DNA of 64,000 nucleotides from NCBI RefSeq assembly GCF_020297055.1, contig NZ_JAIXCQ010000008.1:1-64000 (forward strand), written 5' to 3'. Positions 1-7,765 of this stretch are shown here, piece after piece (positions within the stretch are counted from its first letter, which is position 1; each line of letters begins with the position of its first letter). Source of the DNA: Isoptericola luteus (GTDB lineage: Bacteria > Actinomycetota > Actinomycetes > Actinomycetales > Cellulomonadaceae). The position numbers were made by a program, and so were the translations under genes. The notes under the pieces were generated by a model. That model was not told the DNA's origin, did not search any database, and worked only from the letters and a program-made list of their open reading frames with translations.

Positions 1-489
1 CTCGACCGGATCGAGGTCGAGCACCGCGACCCGAACGACCCCGTCACGGTCTACAACATCCACGTCGCCACCCACCACGACTACTACGTCCTGGCCGGCG
101 ACACCGCCGTCCTGGTCCACAACGCCGGCGGACACGGCAAGGCGGCCAACTCGGTGGGCCTTGCGCGCGAGGAGCGGGTCGCCAAGATCGTCGGTGGCAA
201 GGTGGCCAAGGGCCCTGACGGTCAGGACATCAAGCTCAAGGTCGACGGTGTGGGGTCGACCGGGATCGACGTCATCGGGCCAAACGGGGAGTACATCTTC
301 GTCGGCGGGCCCGCCAAGGCAAAGGACCCGGCCAAGTTCGGCCACGCTCTGAACGTCAGCAAGGCCGCAGCCGACCGGGACGGCGTGCGCGCCATGTACT
401 ACCTCGAGGACGGCACTCCCACGAGCGCCATCGACCAGGCCGGTCGAAAGCTCGGCGTCGACAACGTCTTCACCTTCCCCAAGGAGTAG
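1..489 (+). CDS. Polymorphic toxin, C-terminal part (HINT domain plus toxin tip), 5' truncated
   Basis: The reading frame is open from base 1, so only the last 162 residues of a larger secreted toxin are visible. Residues 17-42 are the end of a pretoxin HINT domain: VYNIHVATHHDYYV followed by VLVHNAG, with the His40-Asn41 autoprocessing pair. The HINT domain is expected to release what follows. The remaining 120 or so residues are the probable toxin tip. They contain GIDVIGPNGEYIFVGGPAKA, an Asp...Glu...Lys pattern on a predicted beta core that recalls PD-(D/E)xK-type nuclease tips of CdiA and Rhs proteins; this fold is inferred, not proven. The stop codon lies inside the Shine-Dalgarno region of the next gene, as expected for a toxin-immunity pair. 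The upstream part of the protein and its secretion route are outside the window. Confidence 0.75.
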   Translation, partial: LDRIEVEHRDPNDPVTVYNIHVATHHDYYVLAGDTAVLVHNAGGHGKAANSVGLAREERVAKIVGGKVAKGPDGQDIKLKVDGVGSTGIDVIGPNGEYIFVGGPAKAKDPAKFGHALNVSKAAADRDGVRAMYYLEDGTPTSAIDQAGRKLGVDNVFTFPKE

Positions 490-492
490 CGC

Positions 493-1083
493 ATGTCAGA
501 TGGCTTCCTCACGCTCTACGTGTCCACCGCGGACGGCACGCGGATCACCGACTGGGTCATGGGGACGGGTGCCCGCCTGACTGCGTCCGGCACCGACGGT
601 CGGGTGGCAGTTCTCGACCTGGAAGGGGACCGTCATCTCGTCGACCGCGATGAGTTCCTGCGGCTTCTCTCCGAGGTCGTCACCGTGACCTTCCAGTCGT
701 GGTTCTCCGGATCGGACGACATGATCGTCACCACGCGACGGCACTGTGCCGGCGAGAACGCCGGAGAGGGGTTCACGAGCGTGACCTGCTACCTGGACGG
801 CTTGGAGCCCGACGACGTCGACGCCGTGATCAGGGCGGCACAGGAGGTGCTCGAGTCCCCTTCCGCCATGAGCGTCAGAGGTCTGGTCGTCGACCGCCGA
901 GGGAAGACCGCAGACGTCGATTGGGACGCCTTTTTCGCGGGTCCGGGTGCTGCTGTCCCGGCCGTACCGGACCTGCTGGTCCTGGGCCACCCCCTGTCAG
1001 CGTCCGCGGCAGACCGCGGCGGACGCTGGACCGTCGACTCCCCGGTGGCAGGGTTCAGCACCTTGGCGGAGTCCGCGTCGTGA
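493..1083 (+). CDS. Putative immunity protein for the upstream toxin
   Basis: The 196-residue protein has no signal peptide and no membrane segment, so it should be cytoplasmic. I do not recognise a named family. Its start is 3 bases after the toxin stop, and the ribosome site AAGGAG (481-486) sits inside the last toxin codons, so translation is probably coupled. An uncharacterised acidic cytosolic protein directly after a HINT-toxin tip is the classic position of a cognate immunity protein, and the role is inferred from that position only. The N-terminal half is beta-rich by eye, and residues around 100-125 (GLEPDDVDAVIRAAQEVL) look helical. Other roles cannot be excluded. Confidence 0.6.
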   Translation: MSDGFLTLYVSTADGTRITDWVMGTGARLTASGTDGRVAVLDLEGDRHLVDRDEFLRLLSEVVTVTFQSWFSGSDDMIVTTRRHCAGENAGEGFTSVTCYLDGLEPDDVDAVIRAAQEVLESPSAMSVRGLVVDRRGKTADVDWDAFFAGPGAAVPAVPDLLVLGHPLSASAADRGGRWTVDSPVAGFSTLAESAS

Positions 1084-1169
1084 CGTCCCGAGCCGGGTTC
1101 GGTTCCGTGCTCGCGGCGCTTCGCTGAGAGCTCGCACGCGAAGACAAGCACGAAGACAAGGGGGCCGAC

Positions 1170-2072
1170 ATGCTGGCGATGGTGTTCGAGACGTTCGGCG
1201 GCCCGCAGGTGCTGCACCCGGCCGACGTGCCGGTGCCCGAGCCGCGCCCGGGCCAGGTTCGCGTCCGGGTGGAGGCTGCGGCGGTCAACGTCTGGGACAC
1301 GAAGGTCCGCGGCGGGTCCGGCTCCGACGCCCCCGCGCCGTCGTCCGCCGTCGTGCCGGGGCTGGAGGTGGCGGGCGTCGTCGACGCGCTGGGCGAGGGT
1401 GTGACCGGCGTCGGCCCGGGCGACCGCGTGGTGGGCTTCGCGGCCACCGGTGGGTACGCCGAGCACGCGCTCGTGTCGGTCTGGGCCGTGCTCCCGGAGG
1501 GCCTGGCCGCGACTGATGCCGTGACGCTCCCCGTCGCGGCGGAGACGGCCACCCGGGTGCTGCGGCTCCTGGCCGTGCGGCCTGGCGAGACGCTCCTCGT
1601 GCACGGGGCGTCGGGATCCGTGGGCGCGCTGGCGACCCAGCTCGCCGTGCGGCGCGGCGCGCGCGTCGTCGGGACGGCGTCGGCACGGAACCAGGACCGG
1701 GTCGCCGCCCTCGGCGCGACCCCGACGCCCTACGGCGCCGGCCTCGTCGCGCGCGTGCGGGCCCTCGCCCCCGACGGCGTGGACGCCGTCCTCGACGCAA
1801 CCGGGGCGGGCGTGCTGCCCGACTCGATCGAGCTGCGCGGCGGTACCGACCGGATCGTCACCATCGCGGACGACGCCGCCGGCGAGCTCGGCGTCGCAGC
1901 CAGCTACCGGTCCGAGCGCGACGCCGGCGACCTCGCCGAGGCGGTCGACGCGCTCGCCCAGGGCCGGCTCTCGACGTCCGTCGCCGCGGTGCTGCCCCTG
2001 ACCGAGGCGTCGCGCGCCCACGAGCTCGTCGAGGCCGGGCACCCGGGCGGCAAGGTCGTGCTGGTGCCCTGA
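1170..2072 (+). CDS. NADPH:quinone-type zinc-independent MDR oxidoreductase
   Basis: The 300-residue protein belongs to the medium-chain dehydrogenase/reductase superfamily (quinone oxidoreductase branch). The N-terminal GroES-like domain begins FGGPQVLHPADVPVPEP and continues to about residue 115. The Rossmann part carries VHGASGSVGALATQLA, the dinucleotide-binding loop of NADPH-dependent QOR proteins. No structural-zinc cysteine cluster is present, which fits the zinc-free subgroup. It probably reduces quinones or alpha,beta-unsaturated carbonyls in the cytosol; the substrate is unknown. The start ATG follows a GGGGG tract at 1159-1163. It stands alone between the immunity gene and the metF leader, with no sign of an operon partner. 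Confidence 0.85.
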   Translation: MLAMVFETFGGPQVLHPADVPVPEPRPGQVRVRVEAAAVNVWDTKVRGGSGSDAPAPSSAVVPGLEVAGVVDALGEGVTGVGPGDRVVGFAATGGYAEHALVSVWAVLPEGLAATDAVTLPVAAETATRVLRLLAVRPGETLLVHGASGSVGALATQLAVRRGARVVGTASARNQDRVAALGATPTPYGAGLVARVRALAPDGVDAVLDATGAGVLPDSIELRGGTDRIVTIADDAAGELGVAASYRSERDAGDLAEAVDALAQGRLSTSVAAVLPLTEASRAHELVEAGHPGGKVVLVP

Positions 2073-2169
2073 TCCGCACCGCCGGGTGCGACGACGAGCG
2101 CCGCGGTGCACAGTGTTCAGACGCCCGAAGGCGCGTTCAGACCTCACTGTCTCAGCGGGCGGAACAATA

Positions 2170-2199
2170 TTGGCCCGTATCACGGACATTGCTTACGAT
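2170..2199 (+). promoter_or_regulatory. Promoter of the metF leader
   Basis: TTGGCC (2170-2175) and TACGAT (2194-2199) are separated by 18 bases and look like a housekeeping sigma promoter. The predicted start of transcription, near 2206, falls just before the first riboswitch strand at 2211, which supports both calls. Two TCAGAC direct repeats lie upstream at about 2120-2151; their meaning is unknown. Confidence 0.55.
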
Positions 2200-2206
2200 C
2201 GGGGTC

Positions 2207-2313
2207 CAAGCCATCCAGAGCGGCCGAGAGTCCTGGCTCGACGACGCCGCAGCAACCCGTTCTCCGACGGAAGCCTCCCGAGGACGAAGGTGCTCACGCC
2301 AGGATCGATGGAG
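2207..2313 (+). promoter_or_regulatory. SAM riboswitch, SAM-IV-like (SAM-I clan), controlling metF translation
   Basis: The leader carries the SAM-I-clan core: AGAG after P1 (2217-2220), GCAACC (2252-2257) and AAGGTGCT (2287-2294). The helices can be drawn by hand. P1 pairs CCATC (2211-2215) with GATGG (2307-2311). P2 pairs CGGC (2221-2224) with GCCG (2246-2249). P3 pairs CGTTCTC (2258-2264) with GAGGACG (2280-2286). The P2 loop TCCTGGC (2231-2237) is perfectly complementary to GCCAGGA (2298-2304), a 7-bp pseudoknot immediately before the 3' strand of P1. No P4 helix fits, which resembles SAM-IV rather than classical SAM-I. The 3' strand of P1 overlaps the metF Shine-Dalgarno GGAG (2310-2313), so SAM binding should block translation initiation directly. 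Confidence 0.85.
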
Positions 2314-2319
2314 TGACGC

Positions 2320-3342
2320 ATGGTCGCAGAGGCATCCCTTTCGCCCACCCCGGTGCTGCCGGCACGCCCGACGGTCTCGTTCGAGCTCATGCCGCCGCGC
2401 CACCCCGACGCCGCCCCCAAGTTCTGGGAGACGGCGCGTCGGCTCGTCGCCACCCACCCCGACTTCGTCTCCGTGACGTACGGGGCCGGCGGCAGCGACC
2501 GCGCCACGGCCCGGCAGGTCGTCGCGCGGCTGCTGGAAGGCACCCCGGTGCTCCCCGTCGCCCACCTGACCTGCGTGGGGGCGTCGCGCGAGGACGTGAG
2601 CGCCGTCATCGACGACTTCCTCGACGCGGGCACGCGCGCCTTCCTCGCGCTGCGCGGCGACCCGCCGAAGGACCAGCCGGACTGGCGCCCGCCCGGCGAC
2701 GGCGTGCACAGCTCCATCGAGCTGGTGCAGCTGCTCCGCGAGGTCGAGGCACGGCGGTGCGCCGCCGACCCCGGCGCCGCCCTGCGCGGCGCGGCCCGCC
2801 CGATGACGATCGCCGTCGCGACGTTCGTCGACGGCAACGTCCAGGCGGGGACCACCCGCGGCCAGGAGGTCCGGCGCCTGCTGGAGAAGCAGCAGGCCGG
2901 GGCCGGGTTCGCCATCACACAGCTCTTCTACGAGGCCGACTCGTACACCGACTTCGTCGCCGAGGCCCGCGCGGCCGGCGTGACGATCCCGATCCTCGCG
3001 GGGCAGCTGCCCACGACCGAGCCTCGCCGGCTTCGTCGCGTCGAGGAGCTCACCGGCGTCCGGGCGCCCCAGCACCTGCTGGACGCCCTCGACGCCGCCG
3101 GGGACCCGGAGGCACAGCACGCCTACGGGACCGCGCGCGGCATCGAGCTCGCCCAACGCGTGCTCGATGCCGGTGCCCCCGGCATCCACGTGTACACGTT
3201 CAACAAGTACCGACCCGCTCTGGACCTGCTCGAGGGTGTTCACCTCGGCGGTCACGTGCCGTCCGGCAGCCCGCTGGACGACGTCGACCTGGCCAGAAGG
3301 CCGCTGGTACCGGGCATCCCGACAAAGGCCCCCGTCGTCTGA
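2320..3342 (+). CDS. metF: 5,10-methylenetetrahydrofolate reductase
   Basis: The 340-residue TIM-barrel flavoprotein reduces 5,10-methylene-THF to 5-methyl-THF, the methyl donor for methionine synthesis. The N-terminal SFELMPPRHPDAAPKFW holds the catalytic Glu of MetF (FE..PP pattern). FVSVTYGAGGSDR and HLTCVGASRED are conserved folate/FAD segments, and FLALRGDPPKDQ is the classic RGD/NPP region. The length is somewhat above the usual 290-320 residues because of a C-terminal extension. The ATG at 2320 follows GGAG at 2310-2313, inside the riboswitch P1 helix, so expression is probably switched off by SAM. metE lies 105 bases downstream on the same strand and uses the 5-methyl-THF product. Confidence 0.93.
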   Translation: MVAEASLSPTPVLPARPTVSFELMPPRHPDAAPKFWETARRLVATHPDFVSVTYGAGGSDRATARQVVARLLEGTPVLPVAHLTCVGASREDVSAVIDDFLDAGTRAFLALRGDPPKDQPDWRPPGDGVHSSIELVQLLREVEARRCAADPGAALRGAARPMTIAVATFVDGNVQAGTTRGQEVRRLLEKQQAGAGFAITQLFYEADSYTDFVAEARAAGVTIPILAGQLPTTEPRRLRRVEELTGVRAPQHLLDALDAAGDPEAQHAYGTARGIELAQRVLDAGAPGIHVYTFNKYRPALDLLEGVHLGGHVPSGSPLDDVDLARRPLVPGIPTKAPVV

Positions 3343-3447
3343 CCCGACTGCCGGACACGGGCTCCCGTTCGCTCTGAGGTGTTCATGGCGATCGCGATCC
3401 CGTGCTCGGCGTACCCGGACGACGACACCGCCCACCCAGGAGTGCTC

Positions 3448-5859
3448 ATGACCACCGACCCCACCACCACCGCCCGCCCGGCATTCCCCGGCGGCACGAT
3501 CCTCGGCTACCCGCGCATCGGGCGCCGCCGCGAGCTGAAGAAGGCCGTCGAGTCCTTCTGGGCCGGCCGCACCGACGCCGTCGACCTCGAGATCGCGGCC
3601 GGCACCCTGCGCCGTGACACCGTCCGCCGCCTCGTCGCGCTCGGCCTGGACCCCGACGACGGCTCCGTGCCCGGCTCGTTCTCGTACTACGACCAGGTGC
3701 TCGACGTCGTCGCCACGCTGGGCGCCGTACCGGCACGGTTCCGCGACCTGATCGACCCGGACGACGGCTCGCTCGAGCCCGAGGGCTACTTCACCGTGGC
3801 CCGTGGGCGCGGCGAGGACGCGCCGCTCGAGATGACCAAGTGGTTCGACACCAACTACCACTACCTCGTCCCGGAGATCAGCGAGTCCACGCCGATCTCG
3901 TTCGCCGACCACCGCGTGGTGCGCGAGTACGCGGAGGCCAAGGAGGCGGGCGTGACCACGCGGCCCGTGCTCGTAGGCCCCGTCACGTTCCTCGCGCTGT
4001 CGAAGGCCGCCGACGACGCGGGCGAGGGCTTCCACCCGCTCGACCGCCTCGACGACGTCGTCGCCGCGTACGCCGACCTGCTGCGCGCGCTGGCGGCCGT
4101 GGGCGCGCCGTGGGTGCAGCTCGACGAGCCCGCGCTGGTCACCGACTCGCTCGACGTGCCCGCCGACCGCCTGCACGCCGCGGTCAACGCCGCGTACCGC
4201 ACGCTGGCCAGCGGTCTCGCAGCGGCCACCGACGACGAGGCGGGCGAGCGCCCGGCGATCCTCGTCGCGGCGCCGTTCGGCGGGCTCGAACCCGACGGCC
4301 TCGCCCTGCTCGCCGCCACCGACGTCGAGGCGATCGCCGTCGACCTGGTCAAGGGCTCGGTCCCGGCGACCGGTCCCGTGCCGGGCCTGGCGACCAAGAC
4401 CCTGGTCGCGGGGGTCGTCGACGGGCACAACGTCTGGCGCTCCGACCTCACCGCCAGGCTCGACGTCGTCGACGCGCTGCGCCCGCTCGGCGCGGGCGCC
4501 GTCGCCGTCGGCACGTCGACGTCGCTGCTGCACGTGCCCCACGACGTCGACGACGAGGTGTTCGCCGACGCCGCCCCCGGGCGGACCGGCGGCACTACCC
4601 TCGACCCCCGCCTGCGCGAGTGGCTGGCGTTCGCCGACCAGAAGGTGGGCGAGGTGACGGTGCTCGCCCGTGCGGTCACGCAGGGGCGGGACGCCGTCGC
4701 GGCCGAGCTCACGGCGTCGTCGCAGGCCGTGGCGTCGCGCGTGACGGCGGCGGGCGTCGTCGTGCCCGCGGTGCGGGAGCGCGCGGCGGCGCTGACGGAC
4801 GCCGACTTCGCCCGCGGACCGTACGCCGAGCGCGCTGCCGCCCAGGCCGCACGGCTCGGTCTGCCCCCGCTGCCCACGACGACCATCGGGTCGTTCCCCC
4901 AGACCCCCGAGATCCGCCGGGCCCGCGCGGCGTGGACCCGGGGGGAGCTGGCCGATGCCGACTACACGGCCGCGATGCGCGCGGAGATCGACCGCGTGGT
5001 CGAGCTGCAGACCGCCCTCGGCCTCGACGTCCTCGTGCACGGCGAGCCCGAGCGCAACGACATGGTGCAGTACTTCGCCGAGCACCTCGACGGCTTCGCC
5101 GTCACCGCGAACGGCTGGGTGCAGTCGTACGGGTCGCGCTGCGTGCGCCCGCCGATCCTGTGGGGCGACGTGCAGCGCCCGGCGCCCATCACCGTCGAGT
5201 GGTCCGCGTACACGGCGTCGCGCACGGACAAGCCGGTCAAGGGGATGCTCACCGGCCCGGTGACCATCCTGGCGTGGTCGTTCGTGCGCGACGACCAGCC
5301 CCTCGGCGACACCGCCAACCAGGTCGGCCTCGCCCTGCGCGACGAGATCGCCGACCTCGAGGCCGCGGGCATCGCCGTGGTGCAGGTGGACGAGCCCGCC
5401 CTGCGCGAGCTGCTGCCCCTGCGACGCGCGGACCAGGACGAGTACCTGCGCTGGTCCGTCGGGTCGTTCCGGCTCGCGACGTCGGGCGTCGACGCCGCCA
5501 CGCAGGTCCACACGCACCTGTGCTACTCCGAGTTCGGCGAGGTCATCGGCGCGATCGACGGCCTCGACGCCGACGTCACCTCGGTCGAGGCCGCCCGGTC
5601 GCGGATGGAGGTCGTGCCCGAGCTGCGCGACGCCGGCTACTCGCGCGGCATCGGGCCGGGGGTGTACGACATCCACTCGCCCCGCGTGCCGTCGGCGGCG
5701 GAGGTCACCGAGCTGTTGCAGCTCGCGGTGAAGTCGATCGACCCGGCGCTGGTGTGGGTGAACCCCGACTGCGGTCTCAAGACGCGTCGGTACGCCGAGA
5801 TCGAGCCGGCGCTGACGCACCTCGTCGCCGCCGCCCGGGAGGTCCGCGCGACCCTCTGA
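3448..5859 (+). CDS. metE: Cobalamin-independent methionine synthase
   Basis: The 803-residue protein transfers the methyl group of 5-methyl-THF (polyglutamate form) to homocysteine. It begins with the MetE signature [19 protein letters not shown]. The zinc ligands of the catalytic domain are visible as His690-Leu-Cys692 (HLCYSEF) and Cys775 ([10 protein letters not shown]), so the enzyme should be active. The start ATG at 3448 has AGGAG at 3438-3442; the reading frame is open 23 codons further up but without a better ribosome site. The protein is slightly longer than the usual 750-760 residues. With the riboswitch-controlled metF just upstream it forms the terminal methionine pathway, and it may be co-transcribed. 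Confidence 0.95.
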   Translation: MTTDPTTTARPAFPGGTILGYPRIGRRRELKKAVESFWAGRTDAVDLEIAAGTLRRDTVRRLVALGLDPDDGSVPGSFSYYDQVLDVVATLGAVPARFRDLIDPDDGSLEPEGYFTVARGRGEDAPLEMTKWFDTNYHYLVPEISESTPISFADHRVVREYAEAKEAGVTTRPVLVGPVTFLALSKAADDAGEGFHPLDRLDDVVAAYADLLRALAAVGAPWVQLDEPALVTDSLDVPADRLHAAVNAAYRTLASGLAAATDDEAGERPAILVAAPFGGLEPDGLALLAATDVEAIAVDLVKGSVPATGPVPGLATKTLVAGVVDGHNVWRSDLTARLDVVDALRPLGAGAVAVGTSTSLLHVPHDVDDEVFADAAPGRTGGTTLDPRLREWLAFADQKVGEVTVLARAVTQGRDAVAAELTASSQAVASRVTAAGVVVPAVRERAAALTDADFARGPYAERAAAQAARLGLPPLPTTTIGSFPQTPEIRRARAAWTRGELADADYTAAMRAEIDRVVELQTALGLDVLVHGEPERNDMVQYFAEHLDGFAVTANGWVQSYGSRCVRPPILWGDVQRPAPITVEWSAYTASRTDKPVKGMLTGPVTILAWSFVRDDQPLGDTANQVGLALRDEIADLEAAGIAVVQVDEPALRELLPLRRADQDEYLRWSVGSFRLATSGVDAATQVHTHLCYSEFGEVIGAIDGLDADVTSVEAARSRMEVVPELRDAGYSRGIGPGVYDIHSPRVPSAAEVTELLQLAVKSIDPALVWVNPDCGLKTRRYAEIEPALTHLVAAAREVRATL

Positions 5860-5895
5860 CCTTCGCCCGGGGTGACGGAATTCTCGTTGCTCGAA

Positions 5896-5931
5896 GCGAC
5901 CGGCCCGTGCCACCCTGGACGGGCCGGTCGC
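5896..5931 (+). terminator. Hairpin after metE
   Basis: A perfect 13-bp inverted repeat, GCGACCGGCCCGT (5896-5908) and its complement (5919-5931), lies 36 bases after the metE stop. It has no T tract, as is common for GC-rich actinobacterial terminators. The rest of the 300-base gap up to 6159 holds no gene that I can support. Confidence 0.6.
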
Positions 5932-6159
5932 GCCTCGGGCGCGAGCGGACCACCCACTTTCGCCAGGATCGAGGAGCGACGGATGCACGGCATCGCCGCA
6001 GGGAGCGGGGTGGGCCACCAGGCCTGCTCGGGCAATCCCGCGCGCCCCGGCGCCGTCGCGCTCTGACGCGGACCGACCTCACAGCCAGGTTCCGTCGGCA
6101 GGTCGCACGGTGCGGGGCTTCGTCATGCCCACAGCACCCCTCGCGACCGAAGGACACCC

Positions 6160-6663
6160 ATGTCCCCCCTGACCGACAAGCAGATCCGCGACAGCCTCGT
6201 CAACGCCACCCGCAGCGAGCGGCAGCGGATGATCCTCCCCGACCTGGACACCCTGGGCTGGGACCGGCTCGACTACCTGGGCTGGCGCGACCGCAAGCAG
6301 CCTCTGTCCGCGTACGTCGTCATGTGGGTCGACGACGTCCCGGTCGGCATGCTGCTGCGCGCCGCCGAGCGCACCGGCCCGCGCCGCGCCGTCATGTGCG
6401 CCTGGTGCGAGGACGTCGTCGAGACGCGCGACGTCCAGCTCTACGTCGCACGGCGCGGCGGCGCCGCGGGCCGCAAGGGCGACACCCTCGGGACGCTGGT
6501 CTGCAGCGACTTCCGGTGCTCGCGCAACGTGCGCCGTCGTCCGACGCTGGCCGAGGCGGGCTCCGACGACGACGGCGTGCGCGCCCTGATCGTCGAGCGT
6601 CGCGTCGCGAGCCTGCGCCGGCGTTCACGCCGGTTCCTCGACGAGGTGCGCAGCACCACCTGA
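6160..6663 (+). CDS. FBP-domain (FusB/EF-G-binding-like treble-clef zinc finger) protein
   Basis: The 167-residue protein matches actinobacterial FBP-domain proteins, whose C-terminal treble-clef zinc finger is related to that of the EF-G-binding protein FusB. Four cysteines form the expected zinc site: Cys80 and Cys83 (MCAWCEDV), then Cys115 and Cys120 (VCSDFRCSRN). The N-terminal part, TDKQIRDSLVNATRSERQRM, is helical. By family it may act on ribosome-bound EF-G, but housekeeping copies have no proven function, so a resistance role should not be assumed. The start has AAGGA about five bases upstream. It is a single gene; the next gene is convergent. Confidence 0.75.
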   Translation: MSPLTDKQIRDSLVNATRSERQRMILPDLDTLGWDRLDYLGWRDRKQPLSAYVVMWVDDVPVGMLLRAAERTGPRRAVMCAWCEDVVETRDVQLYVARRGGAAGRKGDTLGTLVCSDFRCSRNVRRRPTLAEAGSDDDGVRALIVERRVASLRRRSRRFLDEVRSTT

Positions 6664-6695
6664 CGCCGGACATGCGCTCCCTCGGTGCCGGACGG

Positions 6696-6738
6696 GTGGT
6701 TGCTCCGGGACGGACCTCGGCAGTCCCCGAGCAACCAC
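6696..6738. terminator. Bidirectional hairpin between convergent genes
   Basis: GTGGTTGCTC (6696-6705) pairs with GAGCAACCAC (6729-6738). After a single C-C mismatch, GGGA pairs with TCCC inside. It sits between the FBP gene (+) and the 82-residue membrane protein (-) and can serve both. Confidence 0.55.
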
Positions 6739-6799
6739 TTGTTCGACGGGCGGGCAGGAGGGCGGACGGACGGGCGGGCGCGCGGGGCGGCAGAGGCGC

Positions 6800-7048
6800 T
6801 CAGGCGGACGACGTCCTGCGGCGCGCGTCACGCCAGAGGTCATAGCCGGCGTCGAGCACGAACGCGACCATCGCGCCGACGAGGACGGGGAAGTACCAGG
6901 GTCCGATGGTGTCGCCCCGGAACACGCCGTACCCGGCGAGGAACAGGACGGCGGCGCGGCCAGCCGTCGTCCAGCCCCCGCCGGCGCGGAGCAGGGCGAA
7001 GCTCAGGGCCGCGGCGGCACCGCCGAGCAGGAACGTGAACGCACCCAC
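6800..7048 (-). CDS. Small membrane protein, unknown function
   Basis: The 82-residue protein has about three hydrophobic stretches: residues 3-20 (AFTLLLGG-type start), 28-42 (AAVLFLAGYGVF) and 50-66 (PWYFPVLVGAMVAFVLDAG). It ends in a basic tail (DARRRTSSA), consistent with a small integral membrane protein. I do not recognise the family. The start is GTG with GAGGTGA just upstream on the minus strand. It shares the strand with the 74-residue membrane gene at 7191-7415, but a 142-base gap and a possible regulatory repeat separate them. Confidence 0.55.
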   Translation of the reverse strand: MGAFTFLLGGAAAALSFALLRAGGGWTTAGRAAVLFLAGYGVFRGDTIGPWYFPVLVGAMVAFVLDAGYDLWRDARRRTSSA

Positions 7049-7093
7049 AGGTCACCTCGATCTCGCACAGGGCGGGGCGTAGTTGCCTCACGA

Positions 7094-7107
7094 CATCGTC
7101 AACGATG
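7094..7107. promoter_or_regulatory. Short inverted repeat upstream of the 82-residue gene
   Basis: CATCGT and ACGATG flank a CA spacer, and a TTGACG (minus strand, 7130-7125) lies just upstream as a possible -35 element. No convincing -10 was found, so this is only a candidate operator/promoter region. Confidence 0.25.
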
Positions 7108-7190
7108 CCGCCGCCGCGCCCAACATAGCGTCAAGAACGTGCAATGACCTGCCGAGACGCGATCTGCTCGAGAAGACCTCGGCGCGAGCC

Positions 7191-7415
7191 TCAGCCGCGC
7201 TCGTGGGCGCCGATCATCGGCAGGCCGAAGGCGAGGCCGATCGCGACGAGGCCGCCGACGAAGAGGTACGGGTCGAGGGTCTCGTTGCCGCCGGAGCTGC
7301 CGGACCCGATGAGGACCAGGCCCGCGACGAAAAGGACGAACGCCAAGAGGAAACGACCGAAGACGATGCCCGAGGGCTCGGACTTGGTGCGCGGGTTGAC
7401 CTGGAAGTCGCTCAT
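7191..7415 (-). CDS. Small two-TM membrane protein, unknown function
   Basis: The 74-residue protein has a hydrophilic N-terminus (SDFQVNPRTKSEPSGIVFG), a first membrane segment at about residues 19-39 (FLLAFVLFVAGLVLIGSG) and a second at about 50-67 (YLFVGGLVAIGLAFGLPM). The open frame extends 63 codons further upstream, but that extension is a Pro/Arg-rich artefact of high GC. The ATG at 7415 is chosen because the conserved-looking part begins there. The function is unknown. Confidence 0.55.
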   Translation of the reverse strand: MSDFQVNPRTKSEPSGIVFGRFLLAFVLFVAGLVLIGSGSSGGNETLDPYLFVGGLVAIGLAFGLPMIGAHERG

Positions 7416-7765
7416 GGTCCGAGGATAGGCCGCGGACGGCGGGCGTCGCCAACGGCCTCCGCGCGGTGGGCCCCACCGGCCCGGCGGTGCTCGTGGCCCG
7501 CCGGGCCGGCGGAGGTGCTCGGCTCGTCGGGGTCGTCCGCTCGATCGGCCGGGTGGTGCGCTTCGGTCACACCCTCCCGCGCCAAGGTTGCCAGGAACTT
7601 TCATGAATGCAACCTCTAGGGGAACTTCTTGCCCCTGCGCGCCCGGCGGTGACGACAGGCGCTCCGCACCGCGCCGTTTCGACGCGCGACCCGCGGCGAT
7701 GTCCGCCAGTGTGGTGGCTGAGGCACCGCGCCTGCGCCACCTCCACCCCCCACCAGGAGAGAGCC
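7416..7765. other. Gene-free stretch upstream of ggt, with a 7-bp inverted repeat
   Basis: I see no gene here. The only notable element is AGGTTGC (7585-7591) with its complement GCAACCT (7609-7615), 17 bases apart, enclosing the AT-rich AACTTTCATGAA. It could be an operator for ggt, but no regulator is indicated. Confidence 0.3.

Noticed and set aside
2152-6018. A 1288-codon open frame antisense to metF and metE
   Set aside because: It mirrors metE and metF codon by codon, has an Arg/Gly/His-biased composition and no motifs. It is a high-GC shadow.
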